DNA of 42,137 nucleotides from Planctomycetaceae bacterium (GCA_012729315.1 JAAYDI010000188.1:1-42137); one strand, 5' to 3'. Shown: positions 8,410-17,966, counted from the first letter of the stretch. Numbers and translations are program-made. The notes: generated by a model from the sequence alone, not told the origin.

Positions 8410-9564
8410 ATGCAGCACGAGAAGGAGAATACACCCGTCTGGTTGCAGGACAAGGCATGTCCGCGCCGGAAAGCCTATCTTGCCGGTCGCAGAATCGCCC
8501 CGCCGAGCCTGACTGGATCGGAAAGTCTCTGTGACGTCATCGAACGCACGATGCTGGCCTACAACAGCGCTCGGCTGCGTGAAGGCTGTGAGCTGGTGGT
8601 CAAGAAGATGCTGGAGCCGGACGTGACAGTCGGTCTGACGCTGGCCGGCGCACTCACCCCGGCTGGCCTCGGCCCGTCCTGTGTCGTGCCGCTGATCAAG
8701 GCCGGTTTCGTGGACTGGATCGTGGCGACCGGTGCCAACCTGTATCACGACCTGCACTTCGCCTTCGACTGCGCGCTCCACACCGGCACCCCACACGTGA
8801 ACGACGCCGATCTGCGCGAGAATGGCGTCGTCCGCATCTACGATGTGCTGCTGGACTTGCAGGACTGCCTCATACACACAGACACCATCCTGGAGCAGAT
8901 CCTGCGGAACCCCGAATTCCAGGAAGAGATGGGCATGGCCGAGTTGCATTATCGCCTGGGCAGGCACGCGGCCGAGCAGGAGGAGGCCCATGGTCTGCAG
9001 GACGTCTCCGTTCTGGCCGCTGCCTACCGCGCAGATGTGCCGGTCTACACATCGTCTCCCGGAGATTCCAGCATCGGCATGGTGATTGCCAAGCTCATGG
9101 CGCTGGGACACACGTTCCGGATCGACCCGTTCCACGACGTGAACGAGACGGCCAGCTTCGTCCTGGCGGCCAAACGGTCGGGGGGCAAGAGCGGCGTAAT
9201 GCTCATGGGGGGCGGCAGTCCCAAGAACTTCATGCTCCAGACGGAACCCCAGTTGCAGGATTCTTTCCGGGTGCTGGAGGCGGGGCACGACTACTTCCTC
9301 CAGGTCACCGATGCCCGGCCCGATACCGGCGGCTTGTCTGGTGCGACACCCCACGAGGCAGTCAGCTGGGGCAAGGTCGATCCGGACGCGCTCCCGGACG
9401 CCGTCGTGTGCTATGCCGACACCACGATCGTCTTGCCGCTGTTGACCCACTACGCCTTGTCCCGCCACCAACCCAGGCAACTGCGGCGACTCTACCAGCA
9501 GCGCGCGGAAACCATGCAGTTGCTGCACGAGGAAGCCCGGCGCAACCTGGCAGTCAAGTCCTGA
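8410..9564 (+). CDS. Deoxyhypusine-synthase-like aminobutyl transferase
   Basis: The 384-aa protein is homologous to eukaryotic and archaeal deoxyhypusine synthase. The family uses NAD to transfer an aminobutyl group from spermidine to a catalytic lysine. Here GGGSPKNF carries the equivalent lysine (K272), and the conserved [32 protein letters not shown] and [14 protein letters not shown] blocks are present. Bacteria lack eIF5A, so protein modification is unlikely; small polyamines such as homospermidine or spermidine are more plausible products. The ATG has GGGGAG upstream. The preceding agmatinase would supply putrescine. The exact reaction cannot be decided from sequence. Confidence 0.87.
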   Translation: MQHEKENTPVWLQDKACPRRKAYLAGRRIAPPSLTGSESLCDVIERTMLAYNSARLREGCELVVKKMLEPDVTVGLTLAGALTPAGLGPSCVVPLIKAGFVDWIVATGANLYHDLHFAFDCALHTGTPHVNDADLRENGVVRIYDVLLDLQDCLIHTDTILEQILRNPEFQEEMGMAELHYRLGRHAAEQEEAHGLQDVSVLAAAYRADVPVYTSSPGDSSIGMVIAKLMALGHTFRIDPFHDVNETASFVLAAKRSGGKSGVMLMGGGSPKNFMLQTEPQLQDSFRVLEAGHDYFLQVTDARPDTGGLSGATPHEAVSWGKVDPDALPDAVVCYADTTIVLPLLTHYALSRHQPRQLRRLYQQRAETMQLLHEEARRNLAVKS

Positions 9565-9654
9565 CAGGGCAGGGGAGGGGCCGCGACGTTGCCGCCACGT
9601 TACGTGGCCGGAGTGTGGCTGTTGTTGACTGGTTGTCTTTCAGGGCCCGCGATC

Positions 9655-10227
9655 ATGACACGATTCCTGTCGGCGTTCCTGCGTCATCCCATCGCCACAG
9701 GAGCGATCGCGCCCAGCAGCGCGCATCTGGCCCGTGAAATGGTCTGCTGGGTGGACTGGAACAGCGTGAACGTGTGCGCCGAGTTCGGACCGGGAACCGG
9801 CGCTTTCACCCCTGCCATCCTCGCGTCACTCCGGCCGGGAGCGCGATTTCTGGCGGTGGAGCTGAACGCGCAGTTTGCCGCTACGATGGCCAGCAGGTTC
9901 CCGCACGTCGAGACGCTCTGCCGTTCGGTGGCCGAGATTGACGCGATCTGCGACGAGCGCGGGATTCAGCAGATCGACTGCATCATCTGCGGTCTGCCTT
10001 GGGCCGCCTTCTCGGCGGAATTGCAGCATGATCTGATGCGCGCGGTCCTCGCGCGTCTGTCGGCCGGCGGACATTTCGCCACATTCGCCTACCTGCAGGG
10101 CACGCTGCTGCCCGCCGGTGTGCGTTTTGCCCGGCTGCTGCGGGACTCCTTCGGTTCGGTGGAACGCAGTCGCACCATCTGGCGCAACCTGCCCCCCGCC
10201 TTTGTCTACCGGTGCCGCAAGCTGTAG
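9655..10227 (+). CDS. SAM-dependent methyltransferase, phospholipid N-methyltransferase-like
   Basis: A 190-aa Rossmann methyltransferase. The opening FLRHPIATGAIAPSSAHLA matches phospholipid N-methyltransferase/KsgA-like proteins. Motif I is CAEFGPGTGAFT, followed by FLAVELNAQFA (motif II acid) and IDCIICGLPWAAF (motif IV, where KsgA has N-L-P-Y). I chose the internal ATG at 9655 because the family usually begins just before this FLRHP block; an upstream start at 9589 would add a hydrophobic stretch. The gene follows the deoxyhypusine-synthase-like gene by 90 nt on the same strand and may be cotranscribed. The substrate may be a membrane lipid, but this is inferred from similarity only. Confidence 0.8.
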   Translation: MTRFLSAFLRHPIATGAIAPSSAHLAREMVCWVDWNSVNVCAEFGPGTGAFTPAILASLRPGARFLAVELNAQFAATMASRFPHVETLCRSVAEIDAICDERGIQQIDCIICGLPWAAFSAELQHDLMRAVLARLSAGGHFATFAYLQGTLLPAGVRFARLLRDSFGSVERSRTIWRNLPPAFVYRCRKL

Positions 10228-10262
10228 GTCCGATGGTGCGGCGACGGCGCCGCCGGCACAGG

Positions 10263-10446
10263 TCACGGAGCGTCGCGCAGCTGGCCGATCAGGTCGCCGC
10301 TGCCGTACGCCCTCTGGACCGGCCGGAATCGTGGATGGAAAATGGTGGTCGACGAAGTCCTCGGCCACAAGCTGCTCGAACCCTGTCAGGTCACCCAGCG
10401 CCTGTTGATAGTAACGCCGTACCAGCTGTTTGTTTCGCTCGAGCAT
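10263..10446 (-). pseudogene. Remnant of a SnoaL-like (ester cyclase/NTF2-fold) gene
   Basis: On the minus strand an ATG at 10446 opens about 48 residues (MLERNKQLVRRYYQQAL, then FEQLVAEDFVDHHFP and PEGVRQ) that closely resemble the N-terminus of SnoaL-like polyketide cyclase proteins. After that the frame loses resemblance. One frame over, GDLIGQLRDAP followed by a stop resembles the usual C-terminus of the same family. A normal member has roughly 130-150 aa, so the middle has apparently been deleted with a frame change. An assembly error could also produce this. The remaining part of 10228-10663 holds no other gene that I can support. Confidence 0.55.
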
Positions 10447-10663
10447 GCGTGTGTTCCTGTGTTCCCGAGACCATGTGGGCCACACCCCACGGTCCAGTAC
10501 TCCAGTACTGATGTGCATTACTGTGCACAACCGTGCGGGGCCCGTGAGGTACCCGCATCCATTGTAACCGTGTAATGATGAAGAAGTGTCGCGTGCCATC
10601 CCCGCTCGTGCACCGTTCTGCCCCGTGCTTCTGGAGACCCTAGGCTTCTGGAGACTATGAACC

Positions 10664-11782
10664 ATGTTGCTTCGTGCTGCCCTCCTGACGCTCGTCTGGA
10701 TTCCCGCCGCGGTGGCGGTTGCGGACACCGCGCCCTGCCACGTGGACGTGTACGTGTCCGGCACCGAAGGCTACTTCGCGTTCCGCATCCCGGCCATCGA
10801 GACCGCGGCCGATGGATCGTTGCTGGCCTTCGCCGAGGCCCGCAAGTACAACCTGGATGACCCAGGATACGGCAAGCAGGATATCGACCTGGTGCTGCGA
10901 CGCAGCACGGACCAGGGCCGGACCTGGTCGCCGATGCAGGTGATTGAGGATCCGGGCGAGTTGTGGTCGGCCGCCAACCCGGCCACCATTGTCGATCGCC
11001 AGACCGGCCGTGTCTGGCTGTTCTATCTGCGCTGCAAACCGGAGCGCAACACCGGCACGGCACGTCCCGGCACGGACGACACGCAGGTGATCATGCGGTG
11101 GAGCGGCGATCATGGTGTGACCTGGTCGGAACCGCAGGACGGTACACTCGCCAGCCGGGATATGGACGATCCCGAATGGCGCACCACAGTGGTGGGCCCC
11201 GGCGGAGGCATCCAATTGCAGTCCGGACGCCTGATCGTACCGGCCTGGAAGACCGAACCGTATCGCGTCTTTACCCTCTACAGCGACGATCACGGCGCAA
11301 CCTGGCAACGCGGCGCACTGGTGCCCGGTGACCAGGGATTCGACGAATCGCAGCTGGTCGAGCTGGCGGACGGTCGTGTCCTGATCGACATGCGCCAGAA
11401 CTCCGGTGCGCACCGGTGGATGTCGGTGAGCGACGATCAAGGGCACACCTGGTCGCCGGTCTACGCTGGCAACGTTGTGTCACCCGTTGCGTGCGCCATC
11501 GAACGCTTCCCCGCGCGCATCGCCCCCGATCAGCGCGAACGGATCCTGTGGACCGGTCCGAAGGGGCCCGCACGGAATACGCTTGTCGTGCGCGTCAGCT
11601 ACGATCAGGGCCGGACCTTCGAGAACGAGCGGATCATCTCCGACGAGCCGGCGGCATATTCGGACCTGACACTGCTGCCCGACAGTTCCATCGGCTGCCT
11701 GTGGGAACGCGGCGACTACAAGTACATCACGTTCACCCGTTTCGACCTGGCGTATTGCGACTTTGCACAAGCCGCCGACTGA
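10664..11782 (+). CDS. Exo-alpha-sialidase (GH33-type, BNR repeats)
   Basis: Secreted glycoside hydrolase expected to release terminal sialic acids. The 372-aa product starts with a signal peptide (MLLRAALLTLVWIPAAVAVA). FRIP at 40-43 holds the first arginine of the catalytic triad. Asp-box repeats follow: STDQGRTW, SGDHGVTW, SDDHGATW, SDDQGHTW and the degenerate SYDQGRTF. These mark the six-bladed propeller of bacterial sialidases, and the length is normal. A GGAG ribosome site lies 14 nt before the ATG. It converges on the GH127 gene across a strong hairpin. Some BNR relatives act on other sugars, so the linkage specificity is uncertain. Confidence 0.88.
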   Translation: MLLRAALLTLVWIPAAVAVADTAPCHVDVYVSGTEGYFAFRIPAIETAADGSLLAFAEARKYNLDDPGYGKQDIDLVLRRSTDQGRTWSPMQVIEDPGELWSAANPATIVDRQTGRVWLFYLRCKPERNTGTARPGTDDTQVIMRWSGDHGVTWSEPQDGTLASRDMDDPEWRTTVVGPGGGIQLQSGRLIVPAWKTEPYRVFTLYSDDHGATWQRGALVPGDQGFDESQLVELADGRVLIDMRQNSGAHRWMSVSDDQGHTWSPVYAGNVVSPVACAIERFPARIAPDQRERILWTGPKGPARNTLVVRVSYDQGRTFENERIISDEPAAYSDLTLLPDSSIGCLWERGDYKYITFTRFDLAYCDFAQAAD

Positions 11783-11810
11783 GTGGCGCCACTGGGCGGA
11801 TCTTTGGGAG

Positions 11811-11842
11811 GGGGCGGGTCAGCGCCACGCTGGGCCCGCCCC
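11811..11842. terminator. Bidirectional hairpin between convergent GH33 and GH127 genes
   Basis: GGGGCGGG (11811-11818) pairs with CCCGCCCC (11835-11842), with an inner AGCG/CGCT stem. It fills the 75-bp gap between two convergent stop codons and would serve both genes. No long U-run follows on either strand. Confidence 0.6.
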
Positions 11843-11857
11843 GCGCGCCGGGGCGAT

Positions 11858-14218
11858 TCACTGCACGATGCGCAATTCAAACACGCCGCCGGCCATGTGG
11901 CCCGGATGAGCCTGGAACCGCACCGTGATCGTGGTCCGGCCGCGCGTCAGCGCTGCGGGGATCGGATACTGCACGTCGAAGAACTCGTCCGGCTTGTCGC
12001 GATCCAGCCGCTGCGTGGCGATCTGCGTGCCGTCGACGAGCAGGTCGAAATGGCGGTTGCCCGAGTCGCTCCCCCAGTACGTGCACAGGAGCGTCATTGG
12101 TTTGTCGGGTAGCACCTGCACGTCGTAGCTGAACCAGCCGCCGTCATCTGCGTGCCGCCAGGCGCGATCCGAGAATGGGCCCCACGTGGTCCGCTCCCCC
12201 TGCTGCCGGTGCTCCTGCTCGGACTCCGCATTGCCGATGACCACTACATCCACGGTCCGCGCCTCAAGTTCCCGGCGCGCGGCCGCGGCCGCCTCCCGTG
12301 CTGCGGCGATCTCCTGCCAGTGCTCCGCCGAGCGGCATTCCCAATAGACCGCATAGCGGCGGTGATGCACGCGGTAGAGCGGCTGCAGCACCACGTCGGC
12401 CGGGCGCCCCAACCCCGCGGTCTGGAACGTCAGCGGCTGGCCATCCACCGGCTGGACGTGCGACAATACCTGGCTGCTGTCGCCAACCAGGATCGGCACC
12501 TCGGGGGTCGGAGTGGCGGTCAGTTCGACCTGATTGTGGGTGTACAGGTCCAGTGTCTCCAGACCCTCCGTACCCAGATCGCCCGCCAGCACGATCGGTC
12601 CGTACAGGAAGGCGAGCCAGTGATCGGCGTGGGGCAGCGATTCGGTCCGCACGGCCATGGGCAGACGCACCTCGACCCGATCGCCGCGCTGCCAGGTGCG
12701 CCGCACGGTCACATACGACCCGGGCGTGCTGGAAAGCGGCTGCAGCGCACCGTTGACCGTCACCGTGATTCCGGCGGTAGCCCAGCCGGGGTGGCGGATC
12801 CGCAGAGCCAGCTCCCTGGGGCTGGTCAGGTCGAACTGCAGCCGCGTGGTGTCTTCCTCCGGGAAGCGGGTCTCCTGACGCAGCACCAGGCCGAGCTCCG
12901 GCCAGCGGACTTCGGCCGCGATGAACAGGTTCACGTACAGCGCGTCGTCGCCGTGCGCGAAGATCGCGTCGCCATATCGAGCCGGGTTTTCCAGGCCGGT
13001 TCCGAAGCAGCACCAGAACGAGTTGTCCAGCGTGGAGTAGCTCTTGAAGTGCCCCGGCTTGAGCGGCAGGAAGTAGACGAACATGCCGCGCCGCGGGTCC
13101 TGGGCGGCCAGGATGTGGTTGTACAACGCCCGTTCATGGAAGTCCATCGCCGCCGCCGTCGGCTCGATCGCAAACAGATGCTGGGTGAGTTTGAGCATGT
13201 TGTACGTGTTGCAGGTCTCGGTCGTCTCGGGACTCAGATGCTTGGCAAACTCCGTGGGAGGAAAGAAGTGCTCGTGGTCGCTGTGCCCGCCGGTGACGTA
13301 GGAGCGGTGCAGCGCGACGCGGTCCCAGAAACAGCGGGCGATGTCCAGGTACCGCGACTCGCCGGTGACCTCGTACTCGCGGGCTGCCCCGATCACCTTC
13401 GGCACCTGCGTGTTGGCGTGCAGTCCGTCGAGTCGGTCGTCGCCCTGCGCCAGGGGATCGAACAGCCGCTCGTGATCGAACACCCTGGCCAGCCGCAGAT
13501 GGTCAGGGTCGCTCGTGAAGGAGTAGAGATGGGCCAGCACTTCGTTCATGCCGCCGAACTCGGTATCGAGCATCGCCTGTTGCTGGGCATGCGACAGACG
13601 ATCGGCGCGGAACGCGATCCAGCCGGCGACCTGCACCGCCACGTCCAGTGCCTGTTGGTTGTCACAGTATTCGTAGGTGTCGAGCAGGCCGGCCAGGATC
13701 TTGTGGAGCGTGTACCAGGGCACCCACACCGGCTGGAGGGTCTCGACACGGTCGAAGAACGATTCGGGGAACGCCGCCAGGTAGCCCGGATGGGTCGCCT
13801 GCTGCGCCAGCGCCTGCTGGCATTCGGACAGGCCGGTCACGATCTGCTGCGTCCGCTCCTGGAACCGCGGATCGGCTGTCGCGGCATAGGTCAGGGCACA
13901 GGCCGTCAGGTAATGCCCCAGCGTGTGGCCGCGCACCTCAATTTCCGGCGCCTCCCAGCCGCCATAGGGTTCGGCGTGGGAAGGCAACCCGGCCGTCACG
14001 CGAAACATGTGCAGCAGGCGGTCGGGATCGAGTTGCAAGAGCACCTCGCCATTGCGTCGTTGCGCGTCCGCGAACGGCCCGTCGAGCAAGCGTATGGCGT
14101 CGCGCGGAAACGGACGCGCAGCGAGTGGGACCTGTTCCACGGCCGGCAGCGCCCGGCCGGCGGCCAGCATGGTCCCTGTCAGAATGCCAGCGAGCAAAAT
14201 GCAGTTCGAATGCCTCAT
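11858..14218 (-). CDS. Beta-L-arabinofuranosidase, GH127 (DUF1680)
   Basis: Secreted enzyme expected to cleave beta-L-arabinofuranosides from plant- or alga-type glycans. The 786-aa product has a signal peptide (cleavage near GRALPAVE), the (alpha/alpha)6 barrel typical of GH127 with YGGWEA, RGHTLGHYL and VPWYTLHKI, and the zinc-cysteine active site: E334 and C336 in ETTETCNTYNM, and C403/C404 in SFWCCFGTGLEN. This E-x-C...CC spacing matches the family's zinc-thiolate centre. C-terminal beta domains follow, ending in a sheet-like region (about 660-786). I chose the ATG at 14218, with TGAGGA upstream, over one 11 codons earlier. It diverges from the sugar-kinase gene, with which it may share control. 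Confidence 0.93.
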   Translation of the reverse strand: MRHSNCILLAGILTGTMLAAGRALPAVEQVPLAARPFPRDAIRLLDGPFADAQRRNGEVLLQLDPDRLLHMFRVTAGLPSHAEPYGGWEAPEIEVRGHTLGHYLTACALTYAATADPRFQERTQQIVTGLSECQQALAQQATHPGYLAAFPESFFDRVETLQPVWVPWYTLHKILAGLLDTYEYCDNQQALDVAVQVAGWIAFRADRLSHAQQQAMLDTEFGGMNEVLAHLYSFTSDPDHLRLARVFDHERLFDPLAQGDDRLDGLHANTQVPKVIGAAREYEVTGESRYLDIARCFWDRVALHRSYVTGGHSDHEHFFPPTEFAKHLSPETTETCNTYNMLKLTQHLFAIEPTAAAMDFHERALYNHILAAQDPRRGMFVYFLPLKPGHFKSYSTLDNSFWCCFGTGLENPARYGDAIFAHGDDALYVNLFIAAEVRWPELGLVLRQETRFPEEDTTRLQFDLTSPRELALRIRHPGWATAGITVTVNGALQPLSSTPGSYVTVRRTWQRGDRVEVRLPMAVRTESLPHADHWLAFLYGPIVLAGDLGTEGLETLDLYTHNQVELTATPTPEVPILVGDSSQVLSHVQPVDGQPLTFQTAGLGRPADVVLQPLYRVHHRRYAVYWECRSAEHWQEIAAAREAAAAARRELEARTVDVVVIGNAESEQEHRQQGERTTWGPFSDRAWRHADDGGWFSYDVQVLPDKPMTLLCTYWGSDSGNRHFDLLVDGTQIATQRLDRDKPDEFFDVQYPIPAALTRGRTTITVRFQAHPGHMAGGVFELRIVQ

Positions 14219-14537
14219 GGTCGGGGAGTCCTCATTGAATATAGTGGCCACCGCGGGGTTGCGTCTCTCCCAGAATCAAGGGGGATGGCCTGCACGTTGA
14301 AGATACCCGGCCAGGTTGGGCCGGTACAAGTTGGGCGCCTGGCTGGCTGGCCTGCGCGTCGCGTCCATTGCCCGGCCCGCTCCGCGGCAGCTTGCAGCGC
14401 GCCCAATTTCAGCTCAAATAACGATTCTGTGCCGCGGATAGAAACCGCCCGGCGGATCGGGTATGATCCAGGACTTGTGGCTGGGCCGTGCACGGCCCGA
14501 TACGCACAGCATTCTCCTTTGTTAAAGAAGGCGACAG
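14219..14537. promoter_or_regulatory. Divergent intergenic region, GH127 / sugar kinase
   Basis: A 319-bp gap between divergent starts, presumably carrying promoters for both arms. I see no tRNA, small ORF or strong operator palindrome. The AAAGAAGG ribosome site of the kinase lies at its right end. Confidence 0.4.
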
Positions 14538-15503
14538 GTGGTGGCCGAGAAGACCCTTGACTGTGTGCTCTGTGGTTCGTGCGTCGTGGACCTGCTGGTG
14601 TGGCCGGTGCCGTTGACCACGCCGATCGGGGGCGGCCGTCTGTTACAGGCCGATCCGATCGGCGTTACGACCGGCGGCATCGTGTCGAATTCGGGGATCG
14701 CCATGACGAGGCTGGGGATGCGGGTCGCCGCGTTCAGCCTGGTGGGGGACGACGAATGGGCCTCGGTCATCCGCCGCCGCTACGCGGAGGAGCATGTGGA
14801 TGCCCAGCGTCTGCTGACGCTTCCAGGCGGTGCGACGAGCACCACGGCCGTGCTGATCGATCCTTCGGGGGAACGGAGTTTTATGCACTGCGTCGGCGCC
14901 CCCAAGCAGATGAACAAAGCGTTGTTCCTCGACAACCTGGATCTCTTTGCGCAGAGCCGGATGGCGCTGATCGGCTACTACTCGCTGATGCCCAACCTGG
15001 AACCCGATCTGGCGGAAGTGCTGGCCGCCATCCGGGAGACAGGCTGCCAGACAGCGCTCGATGCGGCCGGGGATGGTGGGACGATGGAGCCGTTGGAGCA
15101 GCTACTGCCCCATCTGGATGTTTATGTCCCGAGCTTGTCGGAGGCGAAGCACCAGACGGGCGAGTCGGATCCGCGGCGGATCGTTGACATCTATCGCGCC
15201 TGTGGGGCGCCGGGCGTGTTGGGGGTCAAGCTGGGATCTGACGGTGCGTTGTTGAGTGCCGAAGCGGGCGAATACCTGAAGATCGACCAGGTGCAGCCCC
15301 CGGGGCCCGTGATGGATACGACCGGAGCGGGAGACAGCTTCTATGCCGGACTGCTCACCGGACTGCTGCGTGGCAAGACGGTCGAAGAGGCCGGGCGTCT
15401 GGCGGCGGCTGCCGGCGCCTGCTGTGTGACGGCGCGGGGTGCGACGGCCGGCCTGCGTGATTTTGCGGAGACGGCCCGCCTGGCTGGCGTGGCGGCCGAC
15501 TAG
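14538..15503 (+). CDS. PfkB-family carbohydrate kinase
   Basis: ATP-dependent sugar kinase of the ribokinase/fructokinase superfamily, acting in the cytoplasm. At 321 aa it has standard length. The N-terminal glycine pair motif is GGIVSNSGIAMTRLG, and the C-terminal signature VMDTTGAGDSFYAGLLTGLL holds the anion hole and the catalytic base D266. The start is a GTG with AAAGAAGG about 10 nt upstream. Downstream on the same strand are a xylose isomerase (115 nt) and a decarboxylase gene, probably one transcription unit. The isomerase makes xylulose or a similar ketose a plausible substrate, but true xylulokinases are usually FGGY-type, so the actual sugar is uncertain. Confidence 0.9.
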   Translation: MVAEKTLDCVLCGSCVVDLLVWPVPLTTPIGGGRLLQADPIGVTTGGIVSNSGIAMTRLGMRVAAFSLVGDDEWASVIRRRYAEEHVDAQRLLTLPGGATSTTAVLIDPSGERSFMHCVGAPKQMNKALFLDNLDLFAQSRMALIGYYSLMPNLEPDLAEVLAAIRETGCQTALDAAGDGGTMEPLEQLLPHLDVYVPSLSEAKHQTGESDPRRIVDIYRACGAPGVLGVKLGSDGALLSAEAGEYLKIDQVQPPGPVMDTTGAGDSFYAGLLTGLLRGKTVEEAGRLAAAAGACCVTARGATAGLRDFAETARLAGVAAD

Positions 15504-15618
15504 CGCCGGCCGGTCGCACGCGGGGTCCTGCAGATTCTCGTGAGCGCACGCGGTGCTGAGCTAGTACAAGTGCCAATACATGTGACAGATGTTCGATTCT
15601 TGCGAGGAGGTTAGGCAG

Positions 15619-16653
15619 ATGTCGACTGAATACCGTTTTTCGTTTGGGCCGTGGAACATCAGCGAGGGGGCCGACCCGTTCGGGCCGCCGGTGCGACCGA
15701 CGATCGAGTTCTCCAAGAAGCTGGCCTCGTACAAGAAGCTCGGTTTTGAGGGGGTTCAGTTCCACGACGATGACGCGGTGCCGGACGTAGACAGCAAGTC
15801 GGCGGCCGAGCTGGAACGGGCCGCGAAGGAACTCAAGAAGGTGCTCGATGGGGAAGGGCTTGTGCCGGAGTTCGTGGCCCCGCGCCTGTGGGAGGATCCG
15901 CGCGGCATCGACGGTGGATTCACCGCCAATTGCCCCGACGTGCGGAAGTGGGCCATCGACCGCACCAAGCGCGCCGTGGACATCGCCTCCTATCTGGGCA
16001 CCAACCTGATGGTGCTGTGGCTGGCCCGCGAAGGAACGTACATCCGCGAGTCGAAGAACGCGATCCAGGCCTACCAGTACCAGATCGACGCGATCAATCA
16101 GCTGCTGGAACACAACCCGGAGATCCATCTGGCGATCGAACCCAAGCCCAATGAGCCGACCGATCAGGCGTATGTGCCGACGATCGGCCACGCGCTGGCC
16201 GTCGCCTACCGGACCGTGGACCCCAATCGCGTGGGGGGGCTCATCGAAACGGCTCACGCTCGCCTGGCCGGTCTCGACGCATCGGATGAAATGGCGTTCG
16301 CGCTGTCCATGGACAAGCTGTGGAGCGTGCACTTGAATGACCAGAATGGTATGAAGTACGACCAGGACAAGACCTTCGGCGCGGTCGATCTGCGCAGCGC
16401 CTATAATCAGGTGCGCGTGCTGGAACTGGGTGGCTATCCCCAGACCGGACGCTTCATCGGCCTGGATGTGAAGGCCATGCGTACCCAGAAAGCCGATGTG
16501 GCCGAACGGCACCTGGCCAACAGCAAGACCATCTTCTTGCGGCTGGTCGAGAAGGTCCGCAGCTTCCCGAAGGATGTGGAACGTCAGTGCATTGAAGCGC
16601 GCGACTACGAGGCGCTGGAAATGGCAGTGATTGAACATCTGATGGGCAAGTGA
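15619..16653 (+). CDS. xylA: Xylose isomerase (short, TIM-barrel type)
   Basis: Metal-dependent isomerisation of D-xylose to D-xylulose. The ATG at 15619 is preceded by an excellent GAGGAGG site with 8-nt spacing. The 344-aa product matches the short (Actinoplanes-type) class. FHDDDAVP contains the ring-opening histidine; WEDPRGIDGGFT, AIEPKPNEPTDQAY, ETAHARLAGL and VHLNDQNGMKYDQD hold the metal and substrate ligands in family order. It sits between a PfkB kinase and an ODC-like gene and near GH127, GH33 and GH29 enzymes, so it likely feeds pentoses from glycan breakdown into the pentose phosphate pathway, whose tkt and tal lie 12 kb away. Activity on other aldoses is possible. Confidence 0.93.
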   Translation: MSTEYRFSFGPWNISEGADPFGPPVRPTIEFSKKLASYKKLGFEGVQFHDDDAVPDVDSKSAAELERAAKELKKVLDGEGLVPEFVAPRLWEDPRGIDGGFTANCPDVRKWAIDRTKRAVDIASYLGTNLMVLWLAREGTYIRESKNAIQAYQYQIDAINQLLEHNPEIHLAIEPKPNEPTDQAYVPTIGHALAVAYRTVDPNRVGGLIETAHARLAGLDASDEMAFALSMDKLWSVHLNDQNGMKYDQDKTFGAVDLRSAYNQVRVLELGGYPQTGRFIGLDVKAMRTQKADVAERHLANSKTIFLRLVEKVRSFPKDVERQCIEARDYEALEMAVIEHLMGK

Positions 16654-16823
16654 TCTGCGGTACAGGGAGCAGCGGGTGGGCGGGGCGCGGACCTCGCCCA
16701 CCGGAAGACACAAGGGGCACTGGAAGGCACGAGGGGCTGCGCGGGCTGGGGCCGCGCCCCCCGAACCAGTGGTTCACCGCCCAGTGGTCTGTCGTGGTAC
16801 ACGGAAGGTTGTGAGATCCTGCA

Positions 16824-17966
16824 GTGGTGAGTCGGCAACAGCTCCAGAATCTGGCGCGCCAGCATGGCACGCCGTTATTCGTCGTGGATCATGAGGTACT
16901 GCGCGAGAACTACCTGGAGTTCCGCAAGAAGCTGCCGCGCGTGCAAGCCTACTATGCCGTGAAGGCGAACTCCGATCCGGCGATCATCCGGACTTTCTAC
17001 GATGCGGGAGCGAGCTTCGACGTCGCCTCGATCGAGGAGTTCCGGCTGGTTTACGAGAACATCAAGTCGCTACCGGACAAAGCGCGTCAGGACTTTATCT
17101 GGAACCAGATCATCTACGCGCATCCGGTCAAAGACAACCAGACGCTCAAAGAACTCGATCCGTACAAGCCGCTGGTCGTCTTCGACAATCAGGCGGAGAT
17201 CGACAAGATCAAGCGGTACGCGCCGCATGCCGGTCTGATACTCCGTATCAAGGTGCTCAACACGGGGGCCGTGGTCGAGTTGTCGTCGAAGTTCGGCGCA
17301 TCGCCGAGCGAGGCGGTCGATCTGATCGAAGCGGCATTCCAAGCCGGCCTGGTGGTGGAGGGACTCAGCTTCCATGTGGGGAGCCAGTGCACCAACTTCC
17401 AGAACTACGTCCTGGCCCTGAATCTGATGGCCGAGATCTTTCAGGAAGCGTGGGATCGCGGCCATCCCCAGATGAAGATTCTCGATATCGGTGGCGGGTT
17501 CCCGGTCCGCTATGACAATCAGGTCCAGCCGTTCGACCAGCTGGCGGAACTGCTCAACACCGAACTCGATCGCCTGTTTCCCCGCGGGCTGGAGATCGTG
17601 GCCGAACCGGGCCGCTTCCTGGTGGCCACCGCCGGCACGCTGGTCGCCACCGTCATTGGCAAGGCGATCCGCGACGGCAAGCAGTGCTACTACATCGACG
17701 ACGGCGTCTATCACACGTTCTCCGGGATCATCTTCGATCACATTTCGTACGAGATCAAAGCGTTCACGGAAGGGCCCACCCAGATCTCCGCGGTCTTTGG
17801 ACCCACCTGCGATGCGCTGGACACCGTCTCACTCGCCGCGGCGCTGCCGGACCTGGAACTGGGCGATCTGGTCTACAGCGAGAACATCGGCGCTTACAGC
17901 CACGCGTCGTCCACGTACTTCAACGGATTCCCGCCGGCCAAGGTCGTGCATGTGAACCAGTCGTAG
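16824..17966 (+). CDS. PLP-dependent ornithine/lysine decarboxylase (alanine-racemase fold)
   Basis: A 380-aa fold-III decarboxylase closely resembling ornithine decarboxylase. The PLP lysine is K47 in YYAVKANSDP; H184 in SFHVGSQC stacks on the ring; ILDIGGGFP (G223-G225) and AEPGRFLVATAG (E261) bind phosphate and ring nitrogen. The substrate-amine aspartate is D305 in IFDH, and the catalytic cysteine is C329 in FGPTCDALD. ENIGAYSHASSTYFNGF matches the C-terminal part of the active site. The start is one of two adjacent GTG codons, with GGAAGG about 15 nt upstream. It would make putrescine or cadaverine, parallel to the agmatinase route at 7.4 kb. Carboxynorspermidine or diaminopimelate activity is less likely given D305 and C329. 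Confidence 0.9.
   Translation: MVSRQQLQNLARQHGTPLFVVDHEVLRENYLEFRKKLPRVQAYYAVKANSDPAIIRTFYDAGASFDVASIEEFRLVYENIKSLPDKARQDFIWNQIIYAHPVKDNQTLKELDPYKPLVVFDNQAEIDKIKRYAPHAGLILRIKVLNTGAVVELSSKFGASPSEAVDLIEAAFQAGLVVEGLSFHVGSQCTNFQNYVLALNLMAEIFQEAWDRGHPQMKILDIGGGFPVRYDNQVQPFDQLAELLNTELDRLFPRGLEIVAEPGRFLVATAGTLVATVIGKAIRDGKQCYYIDDGVYHTFSGIIFDHISYEIKAFTEGPTQISAVFGPTCDALDTVSLAAALPDLELGDLVYSENIGAYSHASSTYFNGFPPAKVVHVNQS

Noticed and set aside
12152-14560. An 802-codon open frame antisense to the GH127 gene
   Set aside because: It is a shadow of the GH127 coding strand in GC-rich DNA; its translation has no family-like motifs, while the opposite strand encodes the complete zinc-cysteine active site.
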